A stretch of 64,000 bases of DNA from Roseiarcus sp963807735 (lineage in GTDB: Bacteria; Pseudomonadota; Alphaproteobacteria; Rhizobiales; Beijerinckiaceae), in the NCBI GenBank assembly GCA_963807735.1, contig CAWEDI010000019.1, forward strand, positions 124,001 through 188,000, read 5' to 3'. The notes under the pieces are model-generated. The model saw only the letters and a program-made list of their open reading frames with translations. It did no database searches and was not told the DNA's origin. This document shows positions 53,940-62,296 of this stretch, one piece after another (positions within the stretch are counted from its first letter, which is position 1; each line of letters begins with the position of its first letter). The position numbers and the translations under genes are program-made.

Positions 53940-54445
53940 TGGACTTCGTTCGCGCCTACGGCCTGCAATCGCTCGTTGCGTTCCTTTCGCTCGGCGCGGT
54001 GGCGGTGATCGGCGGCCTGCTGACGGAGGTCGGGCCGTGGTACGAACGGCTGCGCTTTCCGAAGCTGCGGCCGCCGAACTGGTTGTTCGGCCCGGCCTGG
54101 ACGACGATCTACGTTCTCATCGGCATCGGGGCCGTGTTGGCGTGGGACGAGGCGCGTGATTCCGGGACCCGGCGGCTGCTGGTTCTCCTTCTGGTCGTCA
54201 ACGGCGCGCTGAATATCCTGTGGAGCCCGCTGTTTTTCAAATTCAAACGGCCGGACTGGGCGTTGATCGAAGTCGCGCCGTTCTGGCTTTCGATCGTGGC
54301 GCTGATCGCCTGTCTCTACGCGATCAAGCCGCTCGCCGCGTGGATCGTCTCGCCCTATCTCGTCTGGGTGACATTCGCGGCCTGGCTCAACTGGCGCATC
54401 GTCGAACTCAACAAGCCGTTCGGCGGCGCAGGAACGCGACGATGA
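53936..54445 (+). CDS. tspO: TspO/MBR family protein (CrtK)
   Basis: 169 residues, five membrane helices. GPWYERLRFPKLRPPNWLFG and PAWTTIYVLIGIGAVLAWDE, then NGALNILWSPLFFKFKRPDW are TspO hallmarks. In Rhodobacter TspO is an outer-membrane tetrapyrrole sensor/transporter that dampens photosynthesis gene expression with oxygen. Four-base overlaps on both sides place it in the bchG-bchP operon. Confidence 0.93.
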   Translation: MMDFVRAYGLQSLVAFLSLGAVAVIGGLLTEVGPWYERLRFPKLRPPNWLFGPAWTTIYVLIGIGAVLAWDEARDSGTRRLLVLLLVVNGALNILWSPLFFKFKRPDWALIEVAPFWLSIVALIACLYAIKPLAAWIVSPYLVWVTFAAWLNWRIVELNKPFGGAGTRR

Positions 54446-54711
54446 GCGCATGGTTCGCCGAAGGCGGCTGGATCGATCTGGTGCTGGCCTTGATGGCGAT
54501 TGAGGGCGTTGCGCTGCTGGTCGGCCGCGCCCGGACCGCGGCCGGCCCGCGGACCTCGGCGCTGATCGCCAATCTCGCGGCGGGCGGCTTGCTGTTGTCG
54601 GCGGCGAGGCTGGCGATTTCCGGGGCCGCGGCGCCGTGGGTCGGCGTCGTCCTCATCGCGGCGCTAGCGGCGCATCTGTACGACCTCGCCGATCGCTGGC
54701 GGTCGCAATAG
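54442..54711 (+). CDS. small membrane protein downstream of tspO, 89 aa
   Basis: Three hydrophobic segments (IDLVLALMAIEGVALLVG, ALIANLAAGGLLLSAARLAI, WVGVVLIAALAAHLYDLADR). The ATG overlaps the tspO stop by four bases, so it is a coupled operon member. I recognise no named family; its placement suggests a partner of TspO or of pigment trafficking. Last gene of this operon. Confidence 0.72.
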   Translation: MSAWFAEGGWIDLVLALMAIEGVALLVGRARTAAGPRTSALIANLAAGGLLLSAARLAISGAAAPWVGVVLIAALAAHLYDLADRWRSQ

Positions 54712-54750
54712 CCGCGGAGTCCGCGACAGGCGGTGACAACTTTGGCTTAC

Positions 54751-54781
54751 ACACAAAATGTGTTGTCAATGTCTCTTTACG
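54751..54781. promoter_or_regulatory. inverted repeat and weak PpsR site before ppaA
   Basis: ACACAAAATGTGT (54751-54763) is a perfect 5-base inverted repeat with a 3-base gap, followed by TGTCAATGTCTCTTTACG (54764-54781), a TGT-N12-ACG near-match to the PpsR site. It lies 102 to 132 bases before the ppaA ATG. Confidence 0.42.
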
Positions 54782-54882
54782 AACGCCGAATAATCCGCTT
54801 CTATAGACGTCTTGGCGCGCAGAAGAAGCGCCAGCGGGGCCCGATGCGAGGCAGGACCGTCGCAACGTTAGGGGAGGCGGCC

Positions 54883-55752
54883 ATGGACCAGAGATGCCTG
54901 CTGCCGAGTGAACTCGCGGAGTTCGAGATCCCGCGGTCTTTCGACGGCGGCGAACGGCCCAAGGAGCGAACGCAGCGGCTCGAAAACATCGTTTGGAGCG
55001 AGATCGTCCCGCGGCTCGCCAACCTGCATCACGGCGCGCGCTCCAACGCGACGTCGAACGCGCCAACCCCCGAAGAGATCGAAGAGTTCGGCCGGATCGT
55101 CGTCGGCTGCGACGGCGCCGAGGCGGCGGCGTTCTTTCAACGAATCAGCGCGCGCGGCCACTCGTTCGAGAGCCTGTTTGAAATTCTGCTCGGGCCGACC
55201 GCCCGCCATCTCGGCGAGCTGTGGCAGGAGGACCGCTGCGACTTTCTCGACGTGACACTTGGGGTCGCTAGGTTGCAGCAGTTGCTCGATGAATTCGGCT
55301 GCACGCAGGCGAGCGAAAAGCGCGAGCGCGAGCGCCGCATTCTGCTGATCGCGACGCCGCTCGAAGCGCACGCGTTCGGGCTGAAGCTGGTCGGCAAGCT
55401 CATGCTGTCGGCGGGTTGGGACGTGCGCCTGCACGATCGTCTCGCATTGCAGGCCAACCTCGACGTGGTCGCGCAGGAATGGGTCGCCGTCGTCGGCGTC
55501 ACGATGGGAACGCTCACGACGCTGAACGACGTGGCGCGCACGATCACGGCGGTGCGCCGGTCGTCGTTCAACCCGTCGGTCACGGTGTTCGTCGGTGGCG
55601 GCGCGTTCAACGATGAGCCCGAACTCGTCGCCCGCGTCGGCGCCGACGCGATGGCCGCCGACGGGCCGACCGCCGTCATGCTCGCCGAGCGTTCGCTGCT
55701 GCGCCAGATGGCGGTCGGGCGCGGACGCGCCGGGGCCGCCCGCGCGTTGTGA
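54883..55752 (+). CDS. ppaA: PpaA/AerR cobalamin-binding antirepressor
   Basis: 289 residues. The C-terminal half is a B12-binding fold: ILLIATPLEAHAFGLKLVGK (with a candidate cobalt-ligating His), GVTMGTLTTLNDVARTITAV and VTVFVGGGAFNDEPELVARV. AerR/PpaA binds cobalamin in a light-dependent way and modulates PpsR/CrtJ. GGGGAGG lies five bases before the chosen ATG. The reading frame stays open upstream, with in-frame starts at 54769 and 54844, so a longer form is possible, as reported for Rhodobacter AerR. Confidence 0.9.
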   Translation: MDQRCLLPSELAEFEIPRSFDGGERPKERTQRLENIVWSEIVPRLANLHHGARSNATSNAPTPEEIEEFGRIVVGCDGAEAAAFFQRISARGHSFESLFEILLGPTARHLGELWQEDRCDFLDVTLGVARLQQLLDEFGCTQASEKRERERRILLIATPLEAHAFGLKLVGKLMLSAGWDVRLHDRLALQANLDVVAQEWVAVVGVTMGTLTTLNDVARTITAVRRSSFNPSVTVFVGGGAFNDEPELVARVGADAMAADGPTAVMLAERSLLRQMAVGRGRAGAARAL

Positions 55753-55764
55753 CCCCGCCGCCGG

Positions 55765-57945
55765 TCAAACCTTGGGCGGACCGCGTCTTGGTTTGTCGCG
55801 CGGAAACGTCAGGCGCTCCAGCACCTCGGCGCTGCGCTTGACCGAGGTGCGCAGGCTTTCGAGCAACGTCGGCATGTTGCCGGGGTGCTCGCCGTCGGTG
55901 ATCTCGAGCGCCGCCAACTGGGCGTTTTCAATCACGCTCGAAATGAAGTTTTGCGCCTTGAGATCGGAGCGCGATTCGAACTTCGCAGCGAGCCGCCGCC
56001 GGCTGACGAGAATGCTTTCCTGAAACTGCCGACGCGCATTTTCCGCAGCGCGGCGCGCCGAGAGATCGGTGAACAGCAGGACGAAGCCGAGCAGGCGATT
56101 TTCGGCCCCGATCACGGCGTCGGCGCGGATATGGATTTCGTTGCCGTCCTCCCCGCCGGACCGCAGCGACACATCGCCGCGCCAAGGGCGACGGTCCCGC
56201 CGCAGCGCTTCGATGCGTTCGGCGATCAACGCGGGATCGGCGAAAAAGCCGGGGAGATCGCCGAGATCGCGCAACGCGCCCGCACGAGCGCCGAGCAGCC
56301 CGAGGCAGGCGGAATTGGCCTCGATCACGCCGCCATGGGCGTCGGCGACGATCACCTGCAGGTCGGAGGCGTGGACATGCCGGCGCACCTGTTCGAGCTG
56401 ATCGCGAGCGATGACGATGCTGGTGGCGCGGAATTGCAGGATCACGTCGGTGACCGTGCTGGCGATCAACCGGGCGCTGGCGAGATCGCTCTCCGTCCAG
56501 GGATCGGAGGTGCCCTCCACCACCTGATGCCATTGCGCGAACGAGCGCCGCGGCGACAATTGCCGGGGATCGTCGCCGGAGGACGGCGGCTTGAACGGAT
56601 TGCCGCCCCAGGTGACGGTGCGCACCCGCTCTTTGCGAAACCACAGCAGCATTTCGTCGTCGCTGCTCGAAACCCGCGCGGCGACGACGCCGGCGGCGAC
56701 GTCCTTGAGATGCGCGAACGGCGGCGCCTCAGCGGGCAGGCTCGCGGTCGCCAGCGGCCCGTTGGCGAGCCGCGTCGAAATCCATCTGGCGATCGCCCGG
56801 ATATCCGCCGTGCTCGGCGTTTCCCCCGTGGTCTGCAACTGGCCGTCGAACAGCAGCGCCGCGCCGTTCGCCTGCAACGGCAGCAGCAGCGAGCTGGCGC
56901 TGTCGAACAGCGCGCCGCGCCAATCGCCGTCGCGCGAAATGCCCTCGATCATGCGCTGTTCGAGGCGGCGAACCGAAAGCTCGCCCTGCCCTTTGACGAA
57001 GCTCTCCAACGCCGCGATGCGGGTTGCGATCGCCTCGCCGAGCAGTTCGCAAACCGCCCGCATCTCGAAGTGCAGGCAGCGCGAGGAATAATGGTGGCAG
57101 GAAATCAGGCCCCAAAGCTTGTCGCCGACCATCAACGAAACGACGAGCGTCGCCCTGACGCCCATGTTCTTCAAGTATTGGATGTGGATCGGCGAGGCGC
57201 TACGCAGGAAGCACATCGACATATCGAGCTCGTGGCCGGTGAGCGGCGACAGCCTCGGCTCGAGCGCGGCCGGCGCGAAGTTGACGTCGGCGAGCAACCG
57301 GACGCGATTGCGCTGATAGAGCCGCCTGGCGATCTGCGGAATGTCGGAAGCGGGATAACGGTTGCCGAGGAACGCCTCCAGCTCAGGCTTGCGCGTTTCG
57401 GCGAACACCTCGCCGTGCCCCTCGTCGTCGAAGCGATACAGCATGACGCGGTCGTAGCCGGCGATCTGCTTGAACAGCAGTGCGCTCTCGTCGCACAGCG
57501 ATTGCAGCGTGGTCGCGCCGATGATCGTCTGCAACGCGCGCTCGATGTCGGCCGAGAGATCGACGGGCGGCCCGGCGCGCTCGAGTTCGATCACGATCTC
57601 GCCGGTCGCCGCGCGATGCAGCAGCGCGTTGTGCGGCGCCGAGGGATCGCCGAGATGACAACGCACGACGAAGGGAATCGCCTCCTCCGGGACGCGCGCC
57701 AAGGTTTGCGCGCCCTCCCAGAGATTGCCGCCAAGGCCGCGCAGCGGCAGGCCGAGCACGGCGCCGGGCGCGCCGAGGAACGCGCGGGCGTTGGCGCTGG
57801 CCTGAACGATCAGGAAATCGGGCTCGCGGACGACCAGCAGCGCGCCGTGCGGCTGGATCGATCCCGCCAGATGGATCTGCTCGCGTTCGCAATTGGACAG
57901 GTCAGCGGCCCCGAACGCCGGTAGGGCGGGCGCTGCGCTCGGCAT
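55765..57945 (-). CDS. bphP: kinase-less bacteriophytochrome BphP
   Basis: 726 residues: PAS-GAF-PHY photosensory core, then a PAS/S-box domain (about 555-650) and a coiled helix, with no histidine-kinase H-box or ATPase. The biliverdin Cys is Cys19 (LSNCEREQIHLAGSIQPHG). GAF contains PASDIP (Asp201), SPIHIQYLKNMGVRATL (His254) and CHHYSSRCLHFEMR (His284), matching the conserved chromophore pocket. In Bradyrhizobium, a phytochrome of this design next to ppsR switches photosynthesis genes on in far-red light. It is cotranscribed downstream of ppsR (25-base gap). Confidence 0.95.
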   Translation of the reverse strand: MPSAAPALPAFGAADLSNCEREQIHLAGSIQPHGALLVVREPDFLIVQASANARAFLGAPGAVLGLPLRGLGGNLWEGAQTLARVPEEAIPFVVRCHLGDPSAPHNALLHRAATGEIVIELERAGPPVDLSADIERALQTIIGATTLQSLCDESALLFKQIAGYDRVMLYRFDDEGHGEVFAETRKPELEAFLGNRYPASDIPQIARRLYQRNRVRLLADVNFAPAALEPRLSPLTGHELDMSMCFLRSASPIHIQYLKNMGVRATLVVSLMVGDKLWGLISCHHYSSRCLHFEMRAVCELLGEAIATRIAALESFVKGQGELSVRRLEQRMIEGISRDGDWRGALFDSASSLLLPLQANGAALLFDGQLQTTGETPSTADIRAIARWISTRLANGPLATASLPAEAPPFAHLKDVAAGVVAARVSSSDDEMLLWFRKERVRTVTWGGNPFKPPSSGDDPRQLSPRRSFAQWHQVVEGTSDPWTESDLASARLIASTVTDVILQFRATSIVIARDQLEQVRRHVHASDLQVIVADAHGGVIEANSACLGLLGARAGALRDLGDLPGFFADPALIAERIEALRRDRRPWRGDVSLRSGGEDGNEIHIRADAVIGAENRLLGFVLLFTDLSARRAAENARRQFQESILVSRRRLAAKFESRSDLKAQNFISSVIENAQLAALEITDGEHPGNMPTLLESLRTSVKRSAEVLERLTFPRDKPRRGPPKV

Positions 57946-57970
57946 TGGAAACCTCCCGTTCGCCGCCTTC

Positions 57971-59278
57971 TCACGCTTTAAGGTCGAGGCGATATTTTCT
58001 TAGTTTGGCGTGAAGGCTCTGCCGGCTCAAGCCGAGAGACTTCGCGGCCATCGTCCGGTTGCCGCGCGAGCGCTCCACCGCCGCGGCGATGTTCTTGCGC
58101 TCCAGCGCCTCAACGGCGGCCTTGACGATCTGCTCGAGCGGCTCGTTGGACGTCGCCACGGCGGAGGGCGCAGCCAATTCCGCCGGCGCGGCGACGTCGT
58201 GCGCGCCGACGTCGCGGAACATCAGGCCGACATAGTCCGGCTGTCCGTGACGGTCGCCGACCGCGGAAATCTCGACGTCGACGCCGGCGCCGAAATCGCC
58301 TTCGAGACGGCCCGCCAAGCGACGGATGCTGCCATGCCGCGCCACAATGGCGAGCGCCACGGCGGCGTCGGCGCCCGGCTGCGACAGCCATCGTTGCAAC
58401 GGCTGCCCGATCGCCGCCATCTCGACGCCGACCTGAACGAGATCGAGAAAGGCGTAATTCGCCCGTTTGATGACGCCGTCGCGATCGACCAGCGCGAAGG
58501 CGTCAGGGAAGCGCTCAAGTATTTCTTCTAGCGTCGACAACTCGGGCTGGGCAGGGGCGCGCGCGGCGGCGAGTTCGACCATCTGGAAAAAATAGAACGC
58601 CCCGGCCTCGCTGGCGATCCACGACGCCCGAAGGCTCCATTGCGCGCCGCTCGCCAAGTGCAGCGCGATGCTCGGCGCCCGGCCTTGACCGCGCACGATG
58701 TCAAGCATCGACGACAACGCTTTCCGATCCCGAAGCGGAAGGTCAGGCAGGAATTCGGCGCCCGGCACGAGCTTCAGCGCCTTCGCGGCGGCCACGTTGG
58801 CTTCGACGACGCGCAAGGTTTCGGCCCTGACTAGCGCCACCGCGTCTTGCGAGGCTTCGAGCAGCGCGCGATAGCGCGTCTCGATTTCGCGCAGCTTCCA
58901 ATAGTCGCGCTCGCGGGCCTGCTGGGTCTCGGCGAGGCGGGACTGAAGATCGGCGACGAGTTGCAGATTGCGGCCGATCGCCACGAAGCCGGCCTTCTTG
59001 CCCAGGCTTATCATGGTGTATTCGATCGGCGCCTCGCGACCGCTCGGCAGCTTCTGGATTACCTGAATGAGCGCCAATTCGCCCTGCTGGCGCGACTGCT
59101 CGATCGCGCTCGCCACCCGGCGGACGGCGCTCGTCTCCACTGTCTCTTGCCAGGTCTGCCCGCGCCAGGGGCGCAAGTCCTCGTCGGCGAGCCCTTGCGA
59201 GCCGACCGCCTCCAGAATGACGCCGCGGCTGTCGAGCGTCAGCGTGATGTCCGGACGGGTCAGCGATTCGTCGATCAT
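57971..59278 (-). CDS. ppsR: second PpsR regulator, cysteine-free, linked to bphP
   Basis: About 435 residues. Same architecture as the cluster PpsR: N-terminal domain, a Q-linker helix (ADLQSRLAETQQARERDYWK), two PAS domains, and a Fis-type helix-turn-helix at the end (TMAAKSLGLSRQSLHAKLRK). It has no cysteine at all, so thiol-based redox sensing is impossible. Position directly upstream of bphP suggests that it is the phytochrome's partner, as with one of the two PpsR proteins of Bradyrhizobium and Rhodopseudomonas. I use the ATG at 59278 (MIDESLTRPDITLTLD); the open frame extends a further 33 codons. Confidence 0.92.
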   Translation of the reverse strand: MIDESLTRPDITLTLDSRGVILEAVGSQGLADEDLRPWRGQTWQETVETSAVRRVASAIEQSRQQGELALIQVIQKLPSGREAPIEYTMISLGKKAGFVAIGRNLQLVADLQSRLAETQQARERDYWKLREIETRYRALLEASQDAVALVRAETLRVVEANVAAAKALKLVPGAEFLPDLPLRDRKALSSMLDIVRGQGRAPSIALHLASGAQWSLRASWIASEAGAFYFFQMVELAAARAPAQPELSTLEEILERFPDAFALVDRDGVIKRANYAFLDLVQVGVEMAAIGQPLQRWLSQPGADAAVALAIVARHGSIRRLAGRLEGDFGAGVDVEISAVGDRHGQPDYVGLMFRDVGAHDVAAPAELAAPSAVATSNEPLEQIVKAAVEALERKNIAAAVERSRGNRTMAAKSLGLSRQSLHAKLRKYRLDLKA

Positions 59279-59405
59279 CGTCGGCTCGCGTTCAAGCCGG
59301 GCGGCCCTTCGCGGCCTTGCGGCCGGGCAGGAATGCGTTTGCGCGCCACGCGATTTGCTCCGTCCCCGATCCGCCAATCCTTTTCATAGCCACAGTGGTC
59401 CAAGA

Positions 59406-59423
59406 TGTAAAACAACTCCGACA
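59406..59423. promoter_or_regulatory. weak PpsR site upstream of the second ppsR
   Basis: TGTAAAACAACTCCGACA fits TGT-N12-ACA but lacks the inner C of the left half. It lies 128 bases before the ppsR ATG in the 340-base divergent spacer shared with the HiPIP gene; autoregulation is possible. Confidence 0.5.
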
Positions 59424-59525
59424 GCGCTTAGGCCGATTTTGGCGAGGGCGGGGTTACAATATGGGGGTCGCTCCACGAAGTTCGGGAAAATTGTCAAAGC
59501 AATTTTACCTTCACAGCTTCGTGTG

Positions 59526-59543
59526 TGTCCTTTCTTCGCGACA
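59526..59543. promoter_or_regulatory. PpsR/CrtJ operator before the HiPIP gene
   Basis: TGTCCTTTCTTCGCGACA is an exact TGTC-N10-GACA site, 75 bases before the HiPIP start codon. It places the electron-donor gene in the photosynthesis regulon. Confidence 0.72.
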
Positions 59544-59618
59544 GTTGTCGTGCGAGGTTTTCGGTGCGCTCACGGTGACCGATCGCGAATGCAAATTGTG
59601 ACGACCAAGGAGGACGAA

Positions 59619-59867
59619 TTGTCATTGACGCACCCTAAATTGACCCGCCGCGCTCTGGTGCTCTCCGCCGCCGCCGTTCTGTTATCAGAGCGCGGCGCGG
59701 AAGCGGGATCCTTGCCGCAGAAGGCGGTTTCCTATCAGGACAAGCCGAACGACGGGCATATGTGCGGCGACTGCACGTTCTTCCAGCCGCCCAACGCCTG
59801 CAAATCGGTCGCGGGCGAAATCTCGCCGAACGGCTGGTGCAAGCTGTTCCACGCCAAGGCGGCCTAG
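59619..59867 (+). CDS. high-potential iron-sulfur protein (HiPIP), Tat-exported
   Basis: 82 residues from a TTG start with AAGGAGG five bases upstream; an in-frame ATG at 59589 is possible but lacks such a site. A twin-arginine signal (LTRRALVLSAAAVLL) ends near AEA. The mature part binds one 4Fe-4S cluster through four Cys: MCGDCTFFQPPNAC, then NGWCKLF. HiPIPs are soluble periplasmic donors to tetrahaem PufC in several purple bacteria. It is divergent from the second ppsR, with a perfect PpsR operator in front. Confidence 0.88.
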   Translation: MSLTHPKLTRRALVLSAAAVLLSERGAEAGSLPQKAVSYQDKPNDGHMCGDCTFFQPPNACKSVAGEISPNGWCKLFHAKAA

Positions 59868-59878
59868 CCGCGGCGGCC

Positions 59879-59903
59879 GCGCCTCGCCTTCGCGAGGCGG
59901 CGC
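59879..59903. terminator. possible bidirectional hairpin after HiPIP
   Basis: GCCTCGC-CTT/CTTC-GCGAGGC forms a 7-base GC stem in the 37-base gap between the convergent HiPIP and transporter genes. There is no T run on either side, so termination is uncertain. Confidence 0.4.
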
Positions 59904-59904
59904 G

Positions 59905-60756
59905 TCAATCCTGAACCTCGGGGGCCAGCGGCGCGTGGTTCAGCAAGGCGACGAGCGCGACGCCGCCGATCGTGTTGCCGACGATCGTCGGCGCGAAGAA
60001 GCCGGCGAGGTAGTCGCTAAATGTCGCCTGCCCGGAGATGACGGCGTAGAAAGCTTCGACCGATCCGGCGACGACATGGGAGAACCGCCCCAGCGCCACC
60101 ACATAGGTCAATAGCACGATCACCAGCAGCCGCGCGGATTTGGCGCTGGGCAGCAACCAAATCATCAGCGCGATCAGCCAGCCCGAGAAGATCGCCTTGA
60201 TCAGCGTCGGCCAGAACGGACCGCTTACGGCCTCGCGGGCGATGGCGCCGATGGCGTCGTGCGTCGCCGTCGGGAACAGGCCGCTGATCGACAGGACGCT
60301 GGCGAACACAAAGGTGCCGATCAGGTTGGCGACCAGCACGATGACCCAGAACCGCAGCAACGAGATCAACGTCGCGACGTCGCGACGCACCAGCAACGGC
60401 AAGACCGCGGTCAGCGTGCTCTCGGTGAACAACTCCTGCCGTCCGAGCACAACGATGACGAAGCCGAGGCAATAACCGAAGCTGTCGATCAGTCGCCGCG
60501 AAGGCGTATCCGGCAGCCCGCTCTGCACGAGCGCCAACGCGAGAAACGAAAACCCCATCGACAGCCCGGCGGCCAAGCCTGACCAGAATATCGCGCCGGC
60601 GCCGCGCGCGAGCTCCGCCTCGCCTTCCTTGCGAAGGATTTCGTGGATGACGAGCGCCGGAGGCGCGGAATGTTCGGCCGCCTGATCCTTTTCGGCGCGG
60701 CTGAGCTTGCTTAAATCGTAGGCGTTGTCGGTTTCCTTCGCCTCTCCGTCGTCCAC
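59905..60756 (-). CDS. formate/nitrite transporter (FNT) family protein
   Basis: 283 residues with six membrane helices: GAIFWSGLAAGLSMGFSFLA, then FGYCLGFVIVVLGRQELFTE and HVVAGSVEAFYAVISGQATF, NTIGGVALVALLNHA. It matches FNT channels of the YfdC-like type, with a charged N-terminal extension, which pass small monovalent anions. Four bases separate it from the cytochrome gene upstream on the same strand, so the two are likely cotranscribed. The transported anion cannot be read from sequence. Confidence 0.85.
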   Translation of the reverse strand: MDDGEAKETDNAYDLSKLSRAEKDQAAEHSAPPALVIHEILRKEGEAELARGAGAIFWSGLAAGLSMGFSFLALALVQSGLPDTPSRRLIDSFGYCLGFVIVVLGRQELFTESTLTAVLPLLVRRDVATLISLLRFWVIVLVANLIGTFVFASVLSISGLFPTATHDAIGAIAREAVSGPFWPTLIKAIFSGWLIALMIWLLPSAKSARLLVIVLLTYVVALGRFSHVVAGSVEAFYAVISGQATFSDYLAGFFAPTIVGNTIGGVALVALLNHAPLAPEVQD

Positions 60757-60760
60757 GACG

Positions 60761-62296
60761 TCACTCGTGGCCGTTCGAGGTCAGCGCGGTGTAGGCGTTG
60801 GAGAGAAATTGAGCGATCCGTTCGCGTCCGTCCGGCTTGTCGAGCGCGCCCGTCTTGGCGGCAAGTCGGCAATAATCGAGCGCCAGCCCATTGACGATGT
60901 CGGCTTGCGACAGCTTCGGGTCGACCTGTCGCGCCCGCTCGACCAGCGGCGTCATCGCCGGCAGCATCGCCTGCGGCTTAAGGGCGCCGAGCATCGAATC
61001 AATCTGCGGATCGGCGATTGGCTTCACCGGCTGGCCCTCGCCGGGATAGCAGGGATCGCCGTTAACCTCCGTCTTGCCCGGGCCTAGCAGCGTCGTCGCC
61101 GTGTGCTCGCGGATGCGGCCAACGAGGCCGCGCTCGGAGATCGCCGGGGCGGAATTGCCCCAGGCGCTACGCACGTAGTCCGTCGCCTCGGCTATCTGTT
61201 CGTCGGTCATGCCGGCGCCGACCGCGGGCATCGCCGCGAAGGTTCCGGACGCGAGATGGCCGGCGAGGATGAGCCTGACGACGTCCTCCGGGCCTTTCGC
61301 GTTGACCGTCCCGTCGCCCGCGAGCGCCGGCACGGCCCCCGGCAAGCCGCGTCCATCCAGTTGATGGCAGGATGCGCAATAGGTGACATAGGCCGTTGCC
61401 GCCGCGCCGCGAGGCTTGGTTTCGCCGGCGGAGTCCGTCGTCTTGTAGGCGGCGATCGGCGGCGTCGCTTTCAGGAAGGTCGCGATGGCGTGAATATCGT
61501 CGTCTGTGAGATAGGCGAGGCTATCGTGGACGACCTGCGCCATCAGTCCGGAGGCGGCGCCTTTGTCCGGCGTGGCGCCGGTCTTCAGATATTTCGCGAG
61601 ATCGTCAACCGACCACTTGCCGATGCCTTGCGCGGCGTTGGAGGTGATGTCGGGCGCGTACCAATCTGCGATGGCGCCGCCGGAGAAGGCTTTCGAGGAC
61701 ACCGGCTGCATCGCCGCGCCCTTGGGAGTATGGCAATCGCCGCAGTGCCCGAGGCCCTCGACCAGATAGGCGCCGCGGTTCCATTCCGCGGATTTGCTGG
61801 GGTCGGGCTTGTATTCGCCGGGTTTGAAGAACGCTGCGTTCCAGGCGCCAAGGCCGGTGCGAATATTGAACGGGAACGCCAGCCGCGGCGGCTGCGACGG
61901 CCGATCGGAAGGCGGCACGCTGGCGAGGTAAGCGCGGATCGCCATCGCGTCGTCGCGCGTGATCTTGGTGTACCAAAGATACGGGAACGCGGGATAAAGA
62001 TATTCACCGCCCTTGCCGACACCCTCATGCAGTGCGCGATAGAACTCGTCGTCGCTCCAGGCGCCGATGCCATGAACTTTGTCGGGCGTGATGTTGGGCG
62101 GATAAATCGGCCCGAACGGCGTGTCGATCGCGTCGCCGCCGGAAAAGGCAGGCTTGCCGGGCGAGGTGTGGCAGGATTGGCAATCGCCCGCCCGCGCGAT
62201 ATATTCGCCGCGCGTGACGGCGGCGTCGTCGGCCAGCGCCGGCGTTGCGCAAGCGACAATCCAACCCGCCGCCACCCAGCGCCCGATCGTTGCCAT
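60761..62296 (-). CDS. trihaem cytochrome c (alcohol/aldehyde dehydrogenase-type)
   Basis: 511 residues with a signal peptide (MATIGRWVAAGWIVACATPA, cleavage near ALA-DD) and three haem motifs: CQSCH, CGDCH and CASCH. The three-domain layout matches the cytochrome subunit of membrane alcohol/aldehyde dehydrogenases. It is divergent from, and probably partners, the Tat-exported PaoA-like molybdenum enzyme next to it, taking its electrons toward the periplasmic electron chain. That partnership is inferred from position and from known aldehyde oxidoreductase-cytochrome gene pairs. Confidence 0.86.
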   Translation of the reverse strand: MATIGRWVAAGWIVACATPALADDAAVTRGEYIARAGDCQSCHTSPGKPAFSGGDAIDTPFGPIYPPNITPDKVHGIGAWSDDEFYRALHEGVGKGGEYLYPAFPYLWYTKITRDDAMAIRAYLASVPPSDRPSQPPRLAFPFNIRTGLGAWNAAFFKPGEYKPDPSKSAEWNRGAYLVEGLGHCGDCHTPKGAAMQPVSSKAFSGGAIADWYAPDITSNAAQGIGKWSVDDLAKYLKTGATPDKGAASGLMAQVVHDSLAYLTDDDIHAIATFLKATPPIAAYKTTDSAGETKPRGAAATAYVTYCASCHQLDGRGLPGAVPALAGDGTVNAKGPEDVVRLILAGHLASGTFAAMPAVGAGMTDEQIAEATDYVRSAWGNSAPAISERGLVGRIREHTATTLLGPGKTEVNGDPCYPGEGQPVKPIADPQIDSMLGALKPQAMLPAMTPLVERARQVDPKLSQADIVNGLALDYCRLAAKTGALDKPDGRERIAQFLSNAYTALTSNGHE

